Shown: piece after piece, positions 8,063 to 17,458 of the stretch
How positions within the stretch are numbered: the first letter of the stretch is position 1
How the letters are laid out: every line of letters begins with the position of its first letter
Made by a program: the position numbers and the translations under genes
Source: Pseudoalteromonas aurantia
GTDB taxonomy: Bacteria > Pseudomonadota > Gammaproteobacteria > Enterobacterales > Alteromonadaceae
Direction of reading: 5' to 3'
Length of the DNA: 46,713 bases
Assembly: GCF_005886875.1 (NCBI RefSeq)
Contig: NZ_PNBY01000135.1
Coordinates: forward strand, 1-46,713
Notes under the pieces: model-generated
What the model was told of the DNA's origin: nothing
What the model saw: the letters and a program-made list of their open reading frames with translations, nothing else
The model's database searches: none

Positions 8063-8659
8063 ATGGTTACGCTAATTGTCAGTGACATATTTGGTCACAC
8101 ACCCAAACTAGATGCATTTGCACAGGAGCTTGGCACCAAAGTGGTTATATGCTCTCCTTATGCTAGCTGCCAAAACTTAACTGGGCAGTCTGAAAAAAAA
8201 ACATACGACAGGTTTATTACTTCAATGGGCCATGATGGCTATGCTTTTAAAGTAAAAGAGGCACTCATTAACGAACAACCTGATTTTATTGTGGCGTTTA
8301 GTGCTGGGGCAGTAGCTGCTTGGCGAGCGCTGGCAGCTACACCATTGAAACGCGTACAAAAAATGATAGGGTTTTATCCGGGTCAAATACGTAATTACAC
8401 GAATTTACACCCTCAATGTCACGTTGACCTTTATTTTCCGCACAAAGAAGAACATTTCGATATTTCACCAGTGATTTCTAGATTAAAAACAGTTTCTGGT
8501 GTTCAGTGTGTTCGTACAAGGTATAACCATGGCTTTATGAATGCACTTTCGCAAAACTTCAACACATACGCATATCTTCACTATACTCATTTGTGCGACC
8601 AAGAAGCAGTTGTCGTTCAAAACTCACTTGTAAATCATCAAGTGGAGGTCACTTTATAA
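8063..8659 (+). CDS. Alpha/beta-hydrolase-like protein (dienelactone-hydrolase type)
   Basis: A 198-aa cytosolic protein. IVAFSAGAVAAW (Ser80) is a nucleophile elbow with Ala in place of the first Gly (A-F-S-A-G), and RYNHGFMN (His156) is placed like the catalytic His of small dienelactone-hydrolase relatives, which end with HGF. The acid residue is not obvious. First gene of a compact set: 22 bases separate it from the acetoacetate-decarboxylase-like gene. A hydrolase acting on a product or intermediate of the neighbouring enzymes is the simplest idea. Substrate unknown. Confidence 0.6.
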   Translation: MVTLIVSDIFGHTPKLDAFAQELGTKVVICSPYASCQNLTGQSEKKTYDRFITSMGHDGYAFKVKEALINEQPDFIVAFSAGAVAAWRALAATPLKRVQKMIGFYPGQIRNYTNLHPQCHVDLYFPHKEEHFDISPVISRLKTVSGVQCVRTRYNHGFMNALSQNFNTYAYLHYTHLCDQEAVVVQNSLVNHQVEVTL

Positions 8660-8681
8660 CGAAGAAAAAGGACATCAGCCA

Positions 8682-9641
8682 ATGACTGAATCTCTTTATG
8701 GGCGTTATCAGCACTTTCCGGGTAATCCAATTGCTAAGCCACCATGTAGAATGTTAAACGCCATGATGTATGGGTTTTTCATTGCCGGAGATTATGAAAA
8801 AATTCATGAATTTGTTAATGCTACATTAAATACCGTTCAAAGCAGTACTTTTTATTTTCAGCCCTTATCGTCTTATTGTTTACTGACATTCACCGATATT
8901 GAAAATATCGCGTCAAAAGTCCCACCATTTAGTGGTTATGGCTGGATGCAAGAGACAGACATCATCGTATGGTTGCCTATTGCGCAAGTCAGTAAAGCAG
9001 ATCAGAAAGTAAGTCACATATATTGGTTCCCAGCATTTATTGCAGTGAACAACATTAATGCATTAGTTAATGGGCGAGAGACGTGGGGATACAATAAATA
9101 TCAATGTCGATATGAAATGCCAACTTCCTATAAACAGGCTGACTATTTTTCAATTAGTTTAGATACCTTTCATCCATTTACTCCAGAAACAAAAATGCGT
9201 TGCCATGAATTGCTAAATGTTAAGCGGATCGCAGATGAGGATACCTGGTTTGAAGAGTTAGTCGAAATTGGTCACGAAATATCTCAATTACTGCATTCTA
9301 GTTGTGGTGATTTAAATATAAGTGCTGAGCTAATAAAGCAGTTTTTAGAAGGGTTTAAAAACCCTCAAATGGATCAGATTTTGTTCAAACAATTTCCTGA
9401 TGGCTTCGCGAACGAATCAGTATACAAAGCGGTGGTTCATTCACCTTCTACGATTGAAAAAATCCACAAGGTTGGATTTTTAAAAGACGAATATAGAGTG
9501 ACGATAAATAAGCTCGATGCATTTCCTTTTGACGACATGTTTGGTATCGCAATTGGCGAGCAGCAGGCCGTATTGCCCTATTATGTCAATATGGATTTTG
9601 ATCAAGACGGTGCTTACGAAATTCATACCTCTTTAGCTTAA
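8682..9641 (+). CDS. Acetoacetate-decarboxylase-superfamily protein
   Basis: A 319-aa soluble protein. WFPAFIAVNNINALVNGRET followed by WGYNKYQ resembles the core of the acetoacetate decarboxylase superfamily, where a lysine in (F/Y)-x-K forms a Schiff base; Lys139 is in that place. It is longer than typical acetoacetate decarboxylases (about 245-260 aa), and the C-terminal third is unfamiliar to me. Members of this superfamily also perform aldol and dehydration chemistry, so decarboxylation should not be assumed. Ribosome binding site AAAAAGGAC; 32 bases before the flavoenzyme gene. Confidence 0.6.
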   Translation: MTESLYGRYQHFPGNPIAKPPCRMLNAMMYGFFIAGDYEKIHEFVNATLNTVQSSTFYFQPLSSYCLLTFTDIENIASKVPPFSGYGWMQETDIIVWLPIAQVSKADQKVSHIYWFPAFIAVNNINALVNGRETWGYNKYQCRYEMPTSYKQADYFSISLDTFHPFTPETKMRCHELLNVKRIADEDTWFEELVEIGHEISQLLHSSCGDLNISAELIKQFLEGFKNPQMDQILFKQFPDGFANESVYKAVVHSPSTIEKIHKVGFLKDEYRVTINKLDAFPFDDMFGIAIGEQQAVLPYYVNMDFDQDGAYEIHTSLA

Positions 9642-9673
9642 TTACTGATTTTAGTAGAGAAGGGAACGCGATT

Positions 9674-11917
9674 ATGACACAACAAAAAATTGCTATTTTA
9701 GGTGGTGGTGTTGCTGCGATGACGGCAGCGGTTTATTTAACTGAAAAAGATGATTGGCAATCACATTACGATATTACGGTCCATCAGCTCGGTTGGCGTT
9801 TAGGAGGGAAGGGAGCGAGTGGTCGTAATGCGCAAATGGCAGAGCGTATTGAAGAGCATGGGTTACATGTGTGGTTTGGGGCCTATGTCAACTCGTTTAA
9901 AATGATTGAAACTGTTTATAACAAATTAGATCGTCCTAATTCAGACCCTTTGAGTACTTGGCAAGACGCATTTAAACCCCATAGTTTTGTGGTATTACAA
10001 GAATATATTGAGCAAGAATGGCAAACATGGCCCATTGATTTTCCGGTTATTGAAGGTAATCCCGCCGATGGTACGCTCGATTTGCATTTCTGGCAGTTGG
10101 TTGAGATGTTGGGTGCGTGGTTACGAAAGTTCGTTGATTCTATTGAATACGAAGTAGATAAAGCACACAAGCAAACAAAATTACAAACAACCAAGCGACG
10201 AGATCGTGGGTTATTACAGCATTTGGCGTCGCAAGTAAGAGACGCATACGATGACATTGAAGATGACGTCGAAGATTTTTTTGATAGTGCGCATGATGAA
10301 CTTAAAGAAATTTGGTCAACACCGAGTATTTTAGGGCATCAACTACAGCGCTTACTGACATTAAGAGCCCAAGATAAGTACTTGGGTGAGCCTAGAGACA
10401 GACTGGTTGTTTGGTACGTTGTGAGAAAACTCAAGCGTTGGTTAAATAGCGAAGTAGCTGACATGCTGGACGAGAACGACAATATTCGTCGTGCCTATAT
10501 TTGTGCCGATCTTGCCATTGCTATGGTAACGGGGCTGATCAAGGATAAAGTATTTTCAAAAGGCTTTGGGTCAATAAACCATTTAGATTTTAAACAGTGG
10601 CTACGAAATAATGGTGCAAATAAAACGTACAGTGTTGAGTCTGCGCCAGTGCGCGGGTTTTATGATCTCGTGTTTGGCTATGTCGATGGAGATTTCAAAA
10701 AAGGCGATGTAGAGGCTGGGGTTGCAGCTTTAGCGATGTTACGTATCATTTTATGCTATCACGGCGGCGTAATGTGGAAAATGCAAGCTGGAATGGGGGA
10801 CGTGATTTTCTCACCAGTGTACGAATTGCTCAAACAACGGGGCGTTAAATTCGAGTTTTTCAGTCAAGTAGAAGCATTGACGGCCAACACCGAAGCGGAT
10901 GGTACGCATTATGTCGAAGATATTGTTATCACTCAGCAAGTGTCGCTGATAAATGAGCAGTATGAACCGTTGGTAGATGTAAAAGGCTTGCCATGTTGGC
11001 CTGCTCAGCCATTATTAGATCAAATTGATGCGAGGCAAGCTGATTTAATTAGATCGCATAATATTAACTTGGAGTCTTTTTGGACTAATTGGCCACAAAT
11101 ATACCAAGCTGAATTCAATAAACCATTACCGACAAAAACGCTTAAACGTGGTATCGATTTTGACCAAGTGGTTTTTGGTATATCCGTTGCGTCATTAGAG
11201 CACTTGTGCCCCGAGTTACTTCACCAAGACGCCAAATTAGCAGCGCAGGCTGAACACGTTAAAACAGTAGCAACACAGGCGTTTCAGGTATGGTTGAATA
11301 AAACAGATGAAGAACTTGGGTTTAATTACACACCAGCAAGCGAAGAGCGGCCCATTTTAAGTGCATTTTCGCAGCCATTTGATACTTGGGCAGCGATGTC
11401 GAATTTGTTATCTAAAGAGGACTGGCCGAGTAATGGCCCTGTTAATATTGCGTATTTCTGTAGTGCATGTAGCTGTGATAATTACCCCCCAAAAACAGAT
11501 CATGAATTTGTTAAACGTGAAAAAGCCAAAGTGAAGCAAAATGCGCTCAATAAATTAAATATTGAAATGCAACCTTTATGGCCGAATGCTTATATTGCTG
11601 GTCAATTTGATTGGTCTGTAATACATAGTGAGCCGAGCCTTGTTGGCCAGCAGCGATTCAATGATCAGTATTGGCGAGTCAACGTAGACCCGTCGGAACG
11701 GTATGTTTTATCGGTCAGTGGTAGCAGCGCATATCGATTAGCGACTGACGGTACTGATTTCCAAAATTTATATATTACCGGTGATTGGATCAAAACTGGT
11801 GTGAACGCTGGCTGCGTTGAAGCTGCGGTTATGGCTGGAATGCTTACTGCAAGAGCAATTTCTGGCTATCCGGAATGTATTTCTGGTGAGTTTGGCTTCG
11901 AACCAGATGGCGCATAA
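9674..11917 (+). CDS. Large FAD/NAD(P)-binding amine-oxidase/carotenoid-desaturase-like oxidoreductase
   Basis: A 747-aa protein. It opens with a dinucleotide-binding fold (KIAILGGGVAAMTAAVYLTE), followed by GWRLGGKGASGRN and HGLHVWFGAY, and closes with LYITGDWIKTGVNAGCVEAA, the FAD-contacting end shared with amine oxidases, phytoene desaturases and hydroxysqualene dehydroxylases. A charged insert (about 165-260) makes it longer than those enzymes. There is no signal peptide. It is the last gene of the three-gene set and is followed by a hairpin. The superfamily oxidises or isomerises hydrophobic substrates; the substrate here is unknown, and no other carotenoid genes are nearby. Confidence 0.7.
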   Translation: MTQQKIAILGGGVAAMTAAVYLTEKDDWQSHYDITVHQLGWRLGGKGASGRNAQMAERIEEHGLHVWFGAYVNSFKMIETVYNKLDRPNSDPLSTWQDAFKPHSFVVLQEYIEQEWQTWPIDFPVIEGNPADGTLDLHFWQLVEMLGAWLRKFVDSIEYEVDKAHKQTKLQTTKRRDRGLLQHLASQVRDAYDDIEDDVEDFFDSAHDELKEIWSTPSILGHQLQRLLTLRAQDKYLGEPRDRLVVWYVVRKLKRWLNSEVADMLDENDNIRRAYICADLAIAMVTGLIKDKVFSKGFGSINHLDFKQWLRNNGANKTYSVESAPVRGFYDLVFGYVDGDFKKGDVEAGVAALAMLRIILCYHGGVMWKMQAGMGDVIFSPVYELLKQRGVKFEFFSQVEALTANTEADGTHYVEDIVITQQVSLINEQYEPLVDVKGLPCWPAQPLLDQIDARQADLIRSHNINLESFWTNWPQIYQAEFNKPLPTKTLKRGIDFDQVVFGISVASLEHLCPELLHQDAKLAAQAEHVKTVATQAFQVWLNKTDEELGFNYTPASEERPILSAFSQPFDTWAAMSNLLSKEDWPSNGPVNIAYFCSACSCDNYPPKTDHEFVKREKAKVKQNALNKLNIEMQPLWPNAYIAGQFDWSVIHSEPSLVGQQRFNDQYWRVNVDPSERYVLSVSGSSAYRLATDGTDFQNLYITGDWIKTGVNAGCVEAAVMAGMLTARAISGYPECISGEFGFEPDGA

Positions 11918-11922
11918 ATACT

Positions 11923-11958
11923 AACCCGTAAATCTAGACCGGTTTAGATGCGGTTATT
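11923..11958 (+). terminator. Hairpin after the flavoenzyme gene
   Basis: AACCCG...ATCTA-gaccggtt-TAGAT...CGGTT folds into a stem with one internal bulge and is followed by ATTCTTT. It likely ends the three-gene transcript, placing the TonB receptor in its own unit. Confidence 0.5.
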
Positions 11959-12151
11959 CTTTACAAATATCGCCTGTTATTTTCAATATTTTAACTTACG
12001 GTTATATGAAATGGCAGGCAAGTTCTTAGAGGGGGTTGTTGCGGTAAACTATTGGTAATAAATGTGACTTGTACCTATTGATATTTTTGGGATGATATGA
12101 CATTTGAACTATACTCTCGGTCAGCAACCTAATGATTTGCAATATAAGAGT

Positions 12152-14398
12152 ATGGAAATGACAAAATCTCTCGCCTTTAATTTTATCCTATCGTCCATCG
12201 TGGCTGGTACCTATAGCCAACACACTTTTGCCGCCTCAGAAGCCATTGAAAAGATAGAGGTGTACGCCCAAAAACGCGCTCAATCGATTGATGAAGTTAG
12301 CATTGCGGTTTCACATCTCACTGGTTTACAGTTGGAGTCAAGAGGGATTAAAGATGCGACCGAAATTGGCCATTTTGTTGCGAATATGAAAATTAGCCAA
12401 AACGCGGCAGAAGGGACACCACCAGCAGTTAATATTCGTGGTGTTGGTCTGATTGATTACAATACAGCCAATACATCTCCTGTTGCCATGTACCTTGATG
12501 GTGCGTCAGTTGGTTCTGCAAATAATCAATTAGTAGATTTGTTTGATATTGAGCAGATAGAAGTATTAAAGGGCCCTCAAGGAACATTGTTTGGCCGAAA
12601 TAGTACCGGCGGTGCAATATTAATCCGCTCAGCGAGACCTGATGCGGGTAGTTATGGTTACGTGACGGGAGGTATTGGTACTGACGACTGGCAAAAACTG
12701 CAAGGGGCATACAACCATGAAGTGGATGCTCATTCAGCGTTTAGAGTGGCCTTTAGCCACACAAAGTATGAGTACACTAGTTACAATTTATATGAGCCAT
12801 CACCTGAAGCTGGTTTAGAACAAAACAATGCACGATTAAGCTATTTTGGTGAGTGGGATACCATAAGTTTTTACTTTAAGGCCCACTACAGCCATTGGAA
12901 TGGCATTGTGCAACCTGTAGGTAATATAGGTATATACAGTGACCCTGTAAATTTAGTGACGTGTTCAGCGGCGGTCGCCTCCCAAGGTAAATGTGTTGAT
13001 CGATTTGGCTTTAATGACGGTAGCGATGATTTTTGGGCTGTGAGCGTGAACAATGACTCTCCTCACCATAGTATTGGAAAGGGTTGGACTGCAGAAGTTA
13101 ATTGGGATGTCAGTGATAACAGTAAGTTGGTGTGGTTAAATGCATTTAGTCGCTTAGACAGAATGCATGCTTTTAATTGTGATGGTGCGCCAGCTAAATT
13201 ATGCGAAGGTAACTTAGGTTTAAAAGCCGAACTACTGAATAATGAGATTAGATACCATGCTCAAATAGGAAAAGATCACCTGACTGCTGGTGTATTTTTG
13301 TTAGAAGAGCGCCTTTATCAAGATAATAATAATGATTTAGGCAGAGATTTACGCGGCACACCATTTGGTGCAGCATCCACAATGTTTTTTTACGATAATG
13401 ATATAAAAACTAACGTTGCTGCATTGTTTGCACAGTATGAGTGGCAATGGCGGCCGTCGACACGTATAACGGCTGGGTTACGCTATAGTGACGAATCTGT
13501 TGAATATGATTCGGTGTCGGTAGTGAACAGTGTGTTAGATCAAAGCCAACCTCAAGGTGTACTGTTACCATTTTATCATGTATTAGGTGCGAGAGATGAC
13601 GATGGTTTATCAGGTAAAGTTGCAATAAACTATGATTTCTCTGAAGGCAAAATGATTTATTATAGTTTCTCTAATGGTAATAAAAGTGGGGGTTATAATG
13701 GCGGTTATTTATCTAGCCTTGAACAAGCAGAGAATGCAGCTTATGGACCTGAGTCATTAAATGCACATGAAATAGGCACAAAACTTACTTGGTCAGAGGC
13801 GGGCATTAAAGTTAACGGGGCACTCTTTCATTATGATTACCAAGACCAACAAGTATTTATGAATCAACCAGCTTCTGAACCAGGGTTACCACCGATTCAA
13901 TTACTAGAAAATGTTGCTTCTTCAAAAATTTACGGTGCTGAAATTGACATCGAGTATCAGCTAACCGCGGCCGTAGTGCTTAATATTGGCGCTGGATTTA
14001 TACCTCATGCTGAGTTTGAAAATTATACAGATCCGCTTGGGGTTACTCTGTCAGATAAGCGTTTACCTTTCACGTCTGAAGTTAACACTAATGCTCAGTT
14101 AAGTTATGAATACATGCTTGATGGTGCAGATGTTGTGACTTCGTTAGGTGTCGACTATCAATCGGAGTACTACTTCGACCAAAACCAAAATCCATATGCT
14201 ATGCAATCTGGCTATGCCCTATGGCACTTTAATAAACAGTACCGAACACAAAGTTGGCAAGCTAATATTTGGGCTAAGAATTTATTCGATAAAGAATATA
14301 GCCATTTGAAGTTTGATCTAAGCCAATTTTTGGGCATGTTAGAAGATTTTAAAGGTGAGGGAAGACGGGTTGGTGTTGATTTTACCTATCGTTTTTGA
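12152..14398 (+). CDS. TonB-dependent outer-membrane receptor
   Basis: A TonB-dependent receptor takes up a ligand across the outer membrane using TonB-ExbB-ExbD energy. From this start (748 aa) there is a signal peptide ending near FAASEA, a TonB-box-like IEKIEVYA, a plug domain with VNIRGVG, VAMYLDG and IEVLKGPQGTLFGRNSTGGA, and a 22-strand-type barrel ending in aromatic Phe (DFTYRF). The ATG at 12152 follows TAAGAG; a TTG 48 bases upstream would give an odd pre-signal extension. It resembles the receptors often called iron-complex receptors, but many of those import sugars or lipids. It sits between the three-enzyme set and a sensor kinase. Ligand unknown. Confidence 0.88.
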   Translation: MEMTKSLAFNFILSSIVAGTYSQHTFAASEAIEKIEVYAQKRAQSIDEVSIAVSHLTGLQLESRGIKDATEIGHFVANMKISQNAAEGTPPAVNIRGVGLIDYNTANTSPVAMYLDGASVGSANNQLVDLFDIEQIEVLKGPQGTLFGRNSTGGAILIRSARPDAGSYGYVTGGIGTDDWQKLQGAYNHEVDAHSAFRVAFSHTKYEYTSYNLYEPSPEAGLEQNNARLSYFGEWDTISFYFKAHYSHWNGIVQPVGNIGIYSDPVNLVTCSAAVASQGKCVDRFGFNDGSDDFWAVSVNNDSPHHSIGKGWTAEVNWDVSDNSKLVWLNAFSRLDRMHAFNCDGAPAKLCEGNLGLKAELLNNEIRYHAQIGKDHLTAGVFLLEERLYQDNNNDLGRDLRGTPFGAASTMFFYDNDIKTNVAALFAQYEWQWRPSTRITAGLRYSDESVEYDSVSVVNSVLDQSQPQGVLLPFYHVLGARDDDGLSGKVAINYDFSEGKMIYYSFSNGNKSGGYNGGYLSSLEQAENAAYGPESLNAHEIGTKLTWSEAGIKVNGALFHYDYQDQQVFMNQPASEPGLPPIQLLENVASSKIYGAEIDIEYQLTAAVVLNIGAGFIPHAEFENYTDPLGVTLSDKRLPFTSEVNTNAQLSYEYMLDGADVVTSLGVDYQSEYYFDQNQNPYAMQSGYALWHFNKQYRTQSWQANIWAKNLFDKEYSHLKFDLSQFLGMLEDFKGEGRRVGVDFTYRF

Positions 14399-14488
14399 CA
14401 GTAATAGCCAATACTTACAGAAGGGTGTCATGGGTGGATAAGCAAAGTACAGTGTTTGCCTACAAAGTTGAATCGTTCAAGGCATTGT

Positions 14489-17170
14489 ATGCACTTATTG
14501 ACTAGATTGATCGTGATACTGAGTTTGTTTATTTCCTTGTCGAGTTTTGGCGAGCCTTTTTCGTACGACTCAAAAAAACTTGATGTTAATTTACATGATC
14601 ATGCTACGTTGTTCGCTTCGAAAGATAATACAGGATTCCCTGACTCGTTTAATACAATAGAAAACTGGTCTAAAAGGCTTGATATTTTACCTTCAACGAC
14701 TCTATTTTCAGGGCGTTATTGGTTAGTTGTAGAGCTGGAAAATAATACTGAACAAGAAGAACTGGTACTTTACCCATATAACACGGTGATGTCGAGTATT
14801 GAAACAAGGGTTTACCATCGAGATGGTGAAGTTCAACGTTATTATAGTGGTGGTGATAATCCAAATGAATTTGCGTTTCATTATGGGAATACTATCAGGC
14901 TATTGCCTGGTGAAAGTTATTATTTAATAACGATGTTTGAAAGCGATTTTTTTTATACGCCGACAAAACTTGTTATTAAATCAGTCAGTGAATTTAAAGA
15001 GCTGGTGGTAAGAGAAAACCTCATCATGGTGTTGTGCTTTGGTGTAGGTATTGTTTTGGGGTTATATAATTTATTGATATACATTGGCTCTAAAGATACT
15101 ACACATCTTTATTACGCTATTTTTACTGGCGTATGGGTTTTCGCTTGGAGCCACTTTTTTCATATTTCAGATCAGTTATTTGGATTTTATTCAGCCCACT
15201 TACATTGGTTAGGCTTTGCGCTTGCACCGATTGCCAACGTGCTCTTTTATAACAGCCTCCTTAAACTAAAAGAAACACACCCTAACTTAGCGACCCTGTC
15301 GATTTGGGTAGGCGTGATATCAGCAACAGGCCTACCTTTTTGTATTTTGTTCCCAGGCTTTGGTTTTTTATGGGCAACCGTTATGACAGGCATTGCATTA
15401 TGTCTAGGTATGTTCATTGGGGTAAGATGCATGCTAGATGGCTTTGTGCCAGCGCGATACTTTGTACTCGCGTATGTTGCTATGATGGTCCCTAACATGA
15501 TTGGTAATTTAACCAACTTAGGAATATTACCCCCTTCTACTCTTAACTTATATTTGCTCGGTTTAACCGGTATCGCATTAGATGCGATGTTGTTGGCGTT
15601 TGCCGTTGCAGATAAGTTTAGACTAACCAGTGAAGAGAATATTGAGCTTAATAAAAACCTTGAATCAAAGGTACTTAAACGCACTTATGAGCTGGAACAG
15701 TTGGCGTCTGAATTACGTGATGCAAGTGAAGCAAAAAGCCGCTTCTTAGCCAATATAAGTCATGAGATCAGAACACCTATGACCTCAATCATTGGCTATG
15801 CTGATGGTATAATGTTAGGGGATATAAAACCGCATGAACGTAATCATGCGATCAGTGTTATTTTACAAAATTCCCGTCATGTATTGGGCCTTATTAATGA
15901 TATTTTAGACATGTCAAAAATAGAGGCGAACCGGTTAGAAATTGAATTAATAGAAGCCAATTTATTCCATTCAATCGCGCATGTTGAGTCATTATTAGGT
16001 AAACAAATTCGCGACAAAGGACTTGAGTTTGAGTTGAATTACCATTTTCCATTACCTGACTATGTGGTAATTGACCCGACACGCCTCAGACAGATATTGC
16101 TGAATCTTACTTCAAATGCCATGAAATTTACAACGGTCGGTAAGATTTCTATCGGGGTAAGGTGTGTAGATGAAAAATTACTTATTTGTGTAAAGGATAC
16201 GGGCATCGGAATGGCAAAAGATGAACAAAAAGAGTTGTTTAGCGCATTTTACCAAGCTGATTCTTCGACCTCAAGAAAGTACGGAGGCACTGGACTTGGG
16301 CTGAATATTTCTAAAAATTTAGCACGTAAACTTGACGGTGATATTGATGTTGAAAGTGAGGTGGGTTCAGGTACCGCATTCACCTTAAAGTTAGGTTTAT
16401 TTACGACTGAGAAAACCCGTTGGTTAACGAGTTTCGAGCAAGTTAATCAAAGTCAAATAGCGCAAGAGCAACCCCTTCATACACAGAATGACCTCAATGG
16501 CGATATATTGTTAGCAGAAGATCATAGTGATAATAGTCGGTTGATCAAACGTATTCTAGAGCGCATGGGTCTAAACGTGACCACAGTGGAAAATGGTCAA
16601 TTGGCAGTACAAGCGGTGTTAGATAACGAATATGATTTAATTTTGATGGATATTCAGATGCCCGTGATGGATGGTGAGCAAGCTCTGAACTTTATTCAAG
16701 CAACGGGGTGCAGTACGCCAGTGATTGCATTAACCGCCAATACGATGCGCCATGAAATTGAGCGCTATATGAAGCTCGGTTTTAGCGATCATTTGTCAAA
16801 GCCAATTGATAGAGTACAGTTCAACCAAAAAGTTAGTCACTATTTAAAGATTGCGGTTGATGATGAGTTAGATTTACCTGATGAAGAATTTGAAGCTTTA
16901 AAGCAGCAATATATCAGTGGTTTGTATGAGCAAAAGGTGCAATTACAAAACCAGATAAAATATCAAGATCTAGATGGATTATCAAAATCAATACATGCCA
17001 TAAAAGGGACGGCAGGGATGTTTGATTGTGAAGACATCCATCAATTGTCTGCAGATATAGATGTTTGTTTGAAAACAGATGACATAGAGAATATTGAACG
17101 TAAAATTAAGGCTTTAATTACGGCGATGGAACATGCGATATCACAAGCTGAATGCGATAAGGCCGGGTGA
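14489..17170 (+). CDS. Hybrid sensor histidine kinase (7TM-DISM, HisKA, HATPase, REC, HPt)
   Basis: An 893-aa inner-membrane phosphorelay kinase. Order: signal peptide, periplasmic 7TMR-DISMED2 ligand domain (about 25-165), seven helices (about 175-380), coiled coil, HisKA with SHEIRTP (His425), HATPase_c with NLTSNAMKF, DTGIG and GGTGLGLNI, a receiver with phospho-acceptor Asp721 in LILMDIQMP, and an HPt domain with His836 in HAIKGTAG. DISMED2 domains resemble carbohydrate-binding modules. The ATG at 14489 follows AAGG; an earlier TTG frame adds only a basic extension. It starts 90 bases after the TonB receptor with no terminator between, so co-transcription is likely. The output regulator is not in the window. 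Confidence 0.92.
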   Translation: MHLLTRLIVILSLFISLSSFGEPFSYDSKKLDVNLHDHATLFASKDNTGFPDSFNTIENWSKRLDILPSTTLFSGRYWLVVELENNTEQEELVLYPYNTVMSSIETRVYHRDGEVQRYYSGGDNPNEFAFHYGNTIRLLPGESYYLITMFESDFFYTPTKLVIKSVSEFKELVVRENLIMVLCFGVGIVLGLYNLLIYIGSKDTTHLYYAIFTGVWVFAWSHFFHISDQLFGFYSAHLHWLGFALAPIANVLFYNSLLKLKETHPNLATLSIWVGVISATGLPFCILFPGFGFLWATVMTGIALCLGMFIGVRCMLDGFVPARYFVLAYVAMMVPNMIGNLTNLGILPPSTLNLYLLGLTGIALDAMLLAFAVADKFRLTSEENIELNKNLESKVLKRTYELEQLASELRDASEAKSRFLANISHEIRTPMTSIIGYADGIMLGDIKPHERNHAISVILQNSRHVLGLINDILDMSKIEANRLEIELIEANLFHSIAHVESLLGKQIRDKGLEFELNYHFPLPDYVVIDPTRLRQILLNLTSNAMKFTTVGKISIGVRCVDEKLLICVKDTGIGMAKDEQKELFSAFYQADSSTSRKYGGTGLGLNISKNLARKLDGDIDVESEVGSGTAFTLKLGLFTTEKTRWLTSFEQVNQSQIAQEQPLHTQNDLNGDILLAEDHSDNSRLIKRILERMGLNVTTVENGQLAVQAVLDNEYDLILMDIQMPVMDGEQALNFIQATGCSTPVIALTANTMRHEIERYMKLGFSDHLSKPIDRVQFNQKVSHYLKIAVDDELDLPDEEFEALKQQYISGLYEQKVQLQNQIKYQDLDGLSKSIHAIKGTAGMFDCEDIHQLSADIDVCLKTDDIENIERKIKALITAMEHAISQAECDKAG

Positions 17171-17219
17171 CTGACCAAGCCATTAAGAGTTGTGAAGTGG
17201 TATTTGGATAAATGTTCTT

Positions 17220-17260
17220 CTGAGCAATGGTTGATATTAGTTGCTCAGCCACAATTTTTT
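17220..17260 (+). terminator. Rho-independent terminator after the hybrid kinase
   Basis: CTGAGCAA and TTGCTCAG form an 8-bp stem (17220-17227 with 17241-17248), followed within 6 bases by TTTTTTT. Confidence 0.65.
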
Positions 17261-17361
17261 TATTGAGTGATAGCTAGAAGATGCAAGAAAATTAATAGCA
17301 TGTGATTAAGCATTGATTCAATTGTTCTCTTTTTTCGACTTGTTCTGTTATGTAGAGACGG

Positions 17362-17402
17362 TGGCACATTCATAGAAACATATTACTCACATGAATGTGC
17401 CA
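17362..17402. repeat. 12-bp perfect inverted repeat in the kinase/peptidase gap
   Basis: TGGCACATTCAT (17362-17373) and ATGAATGTGCCA (17391-17402) are exact inverse copies around a 17-base spacer. It lies downstream of both convergent genes and may act as a terminator or be a short repeated element; it lacks an adjacent T-run. The rest of the 288-base gap shows nothing. Confidence 0.5.
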
Positions 17403-17458
17403 GCTACTGGATCCTAGACAGAGTGCAAGGGGTCGTATTTATTTATACAATTTCAGAT

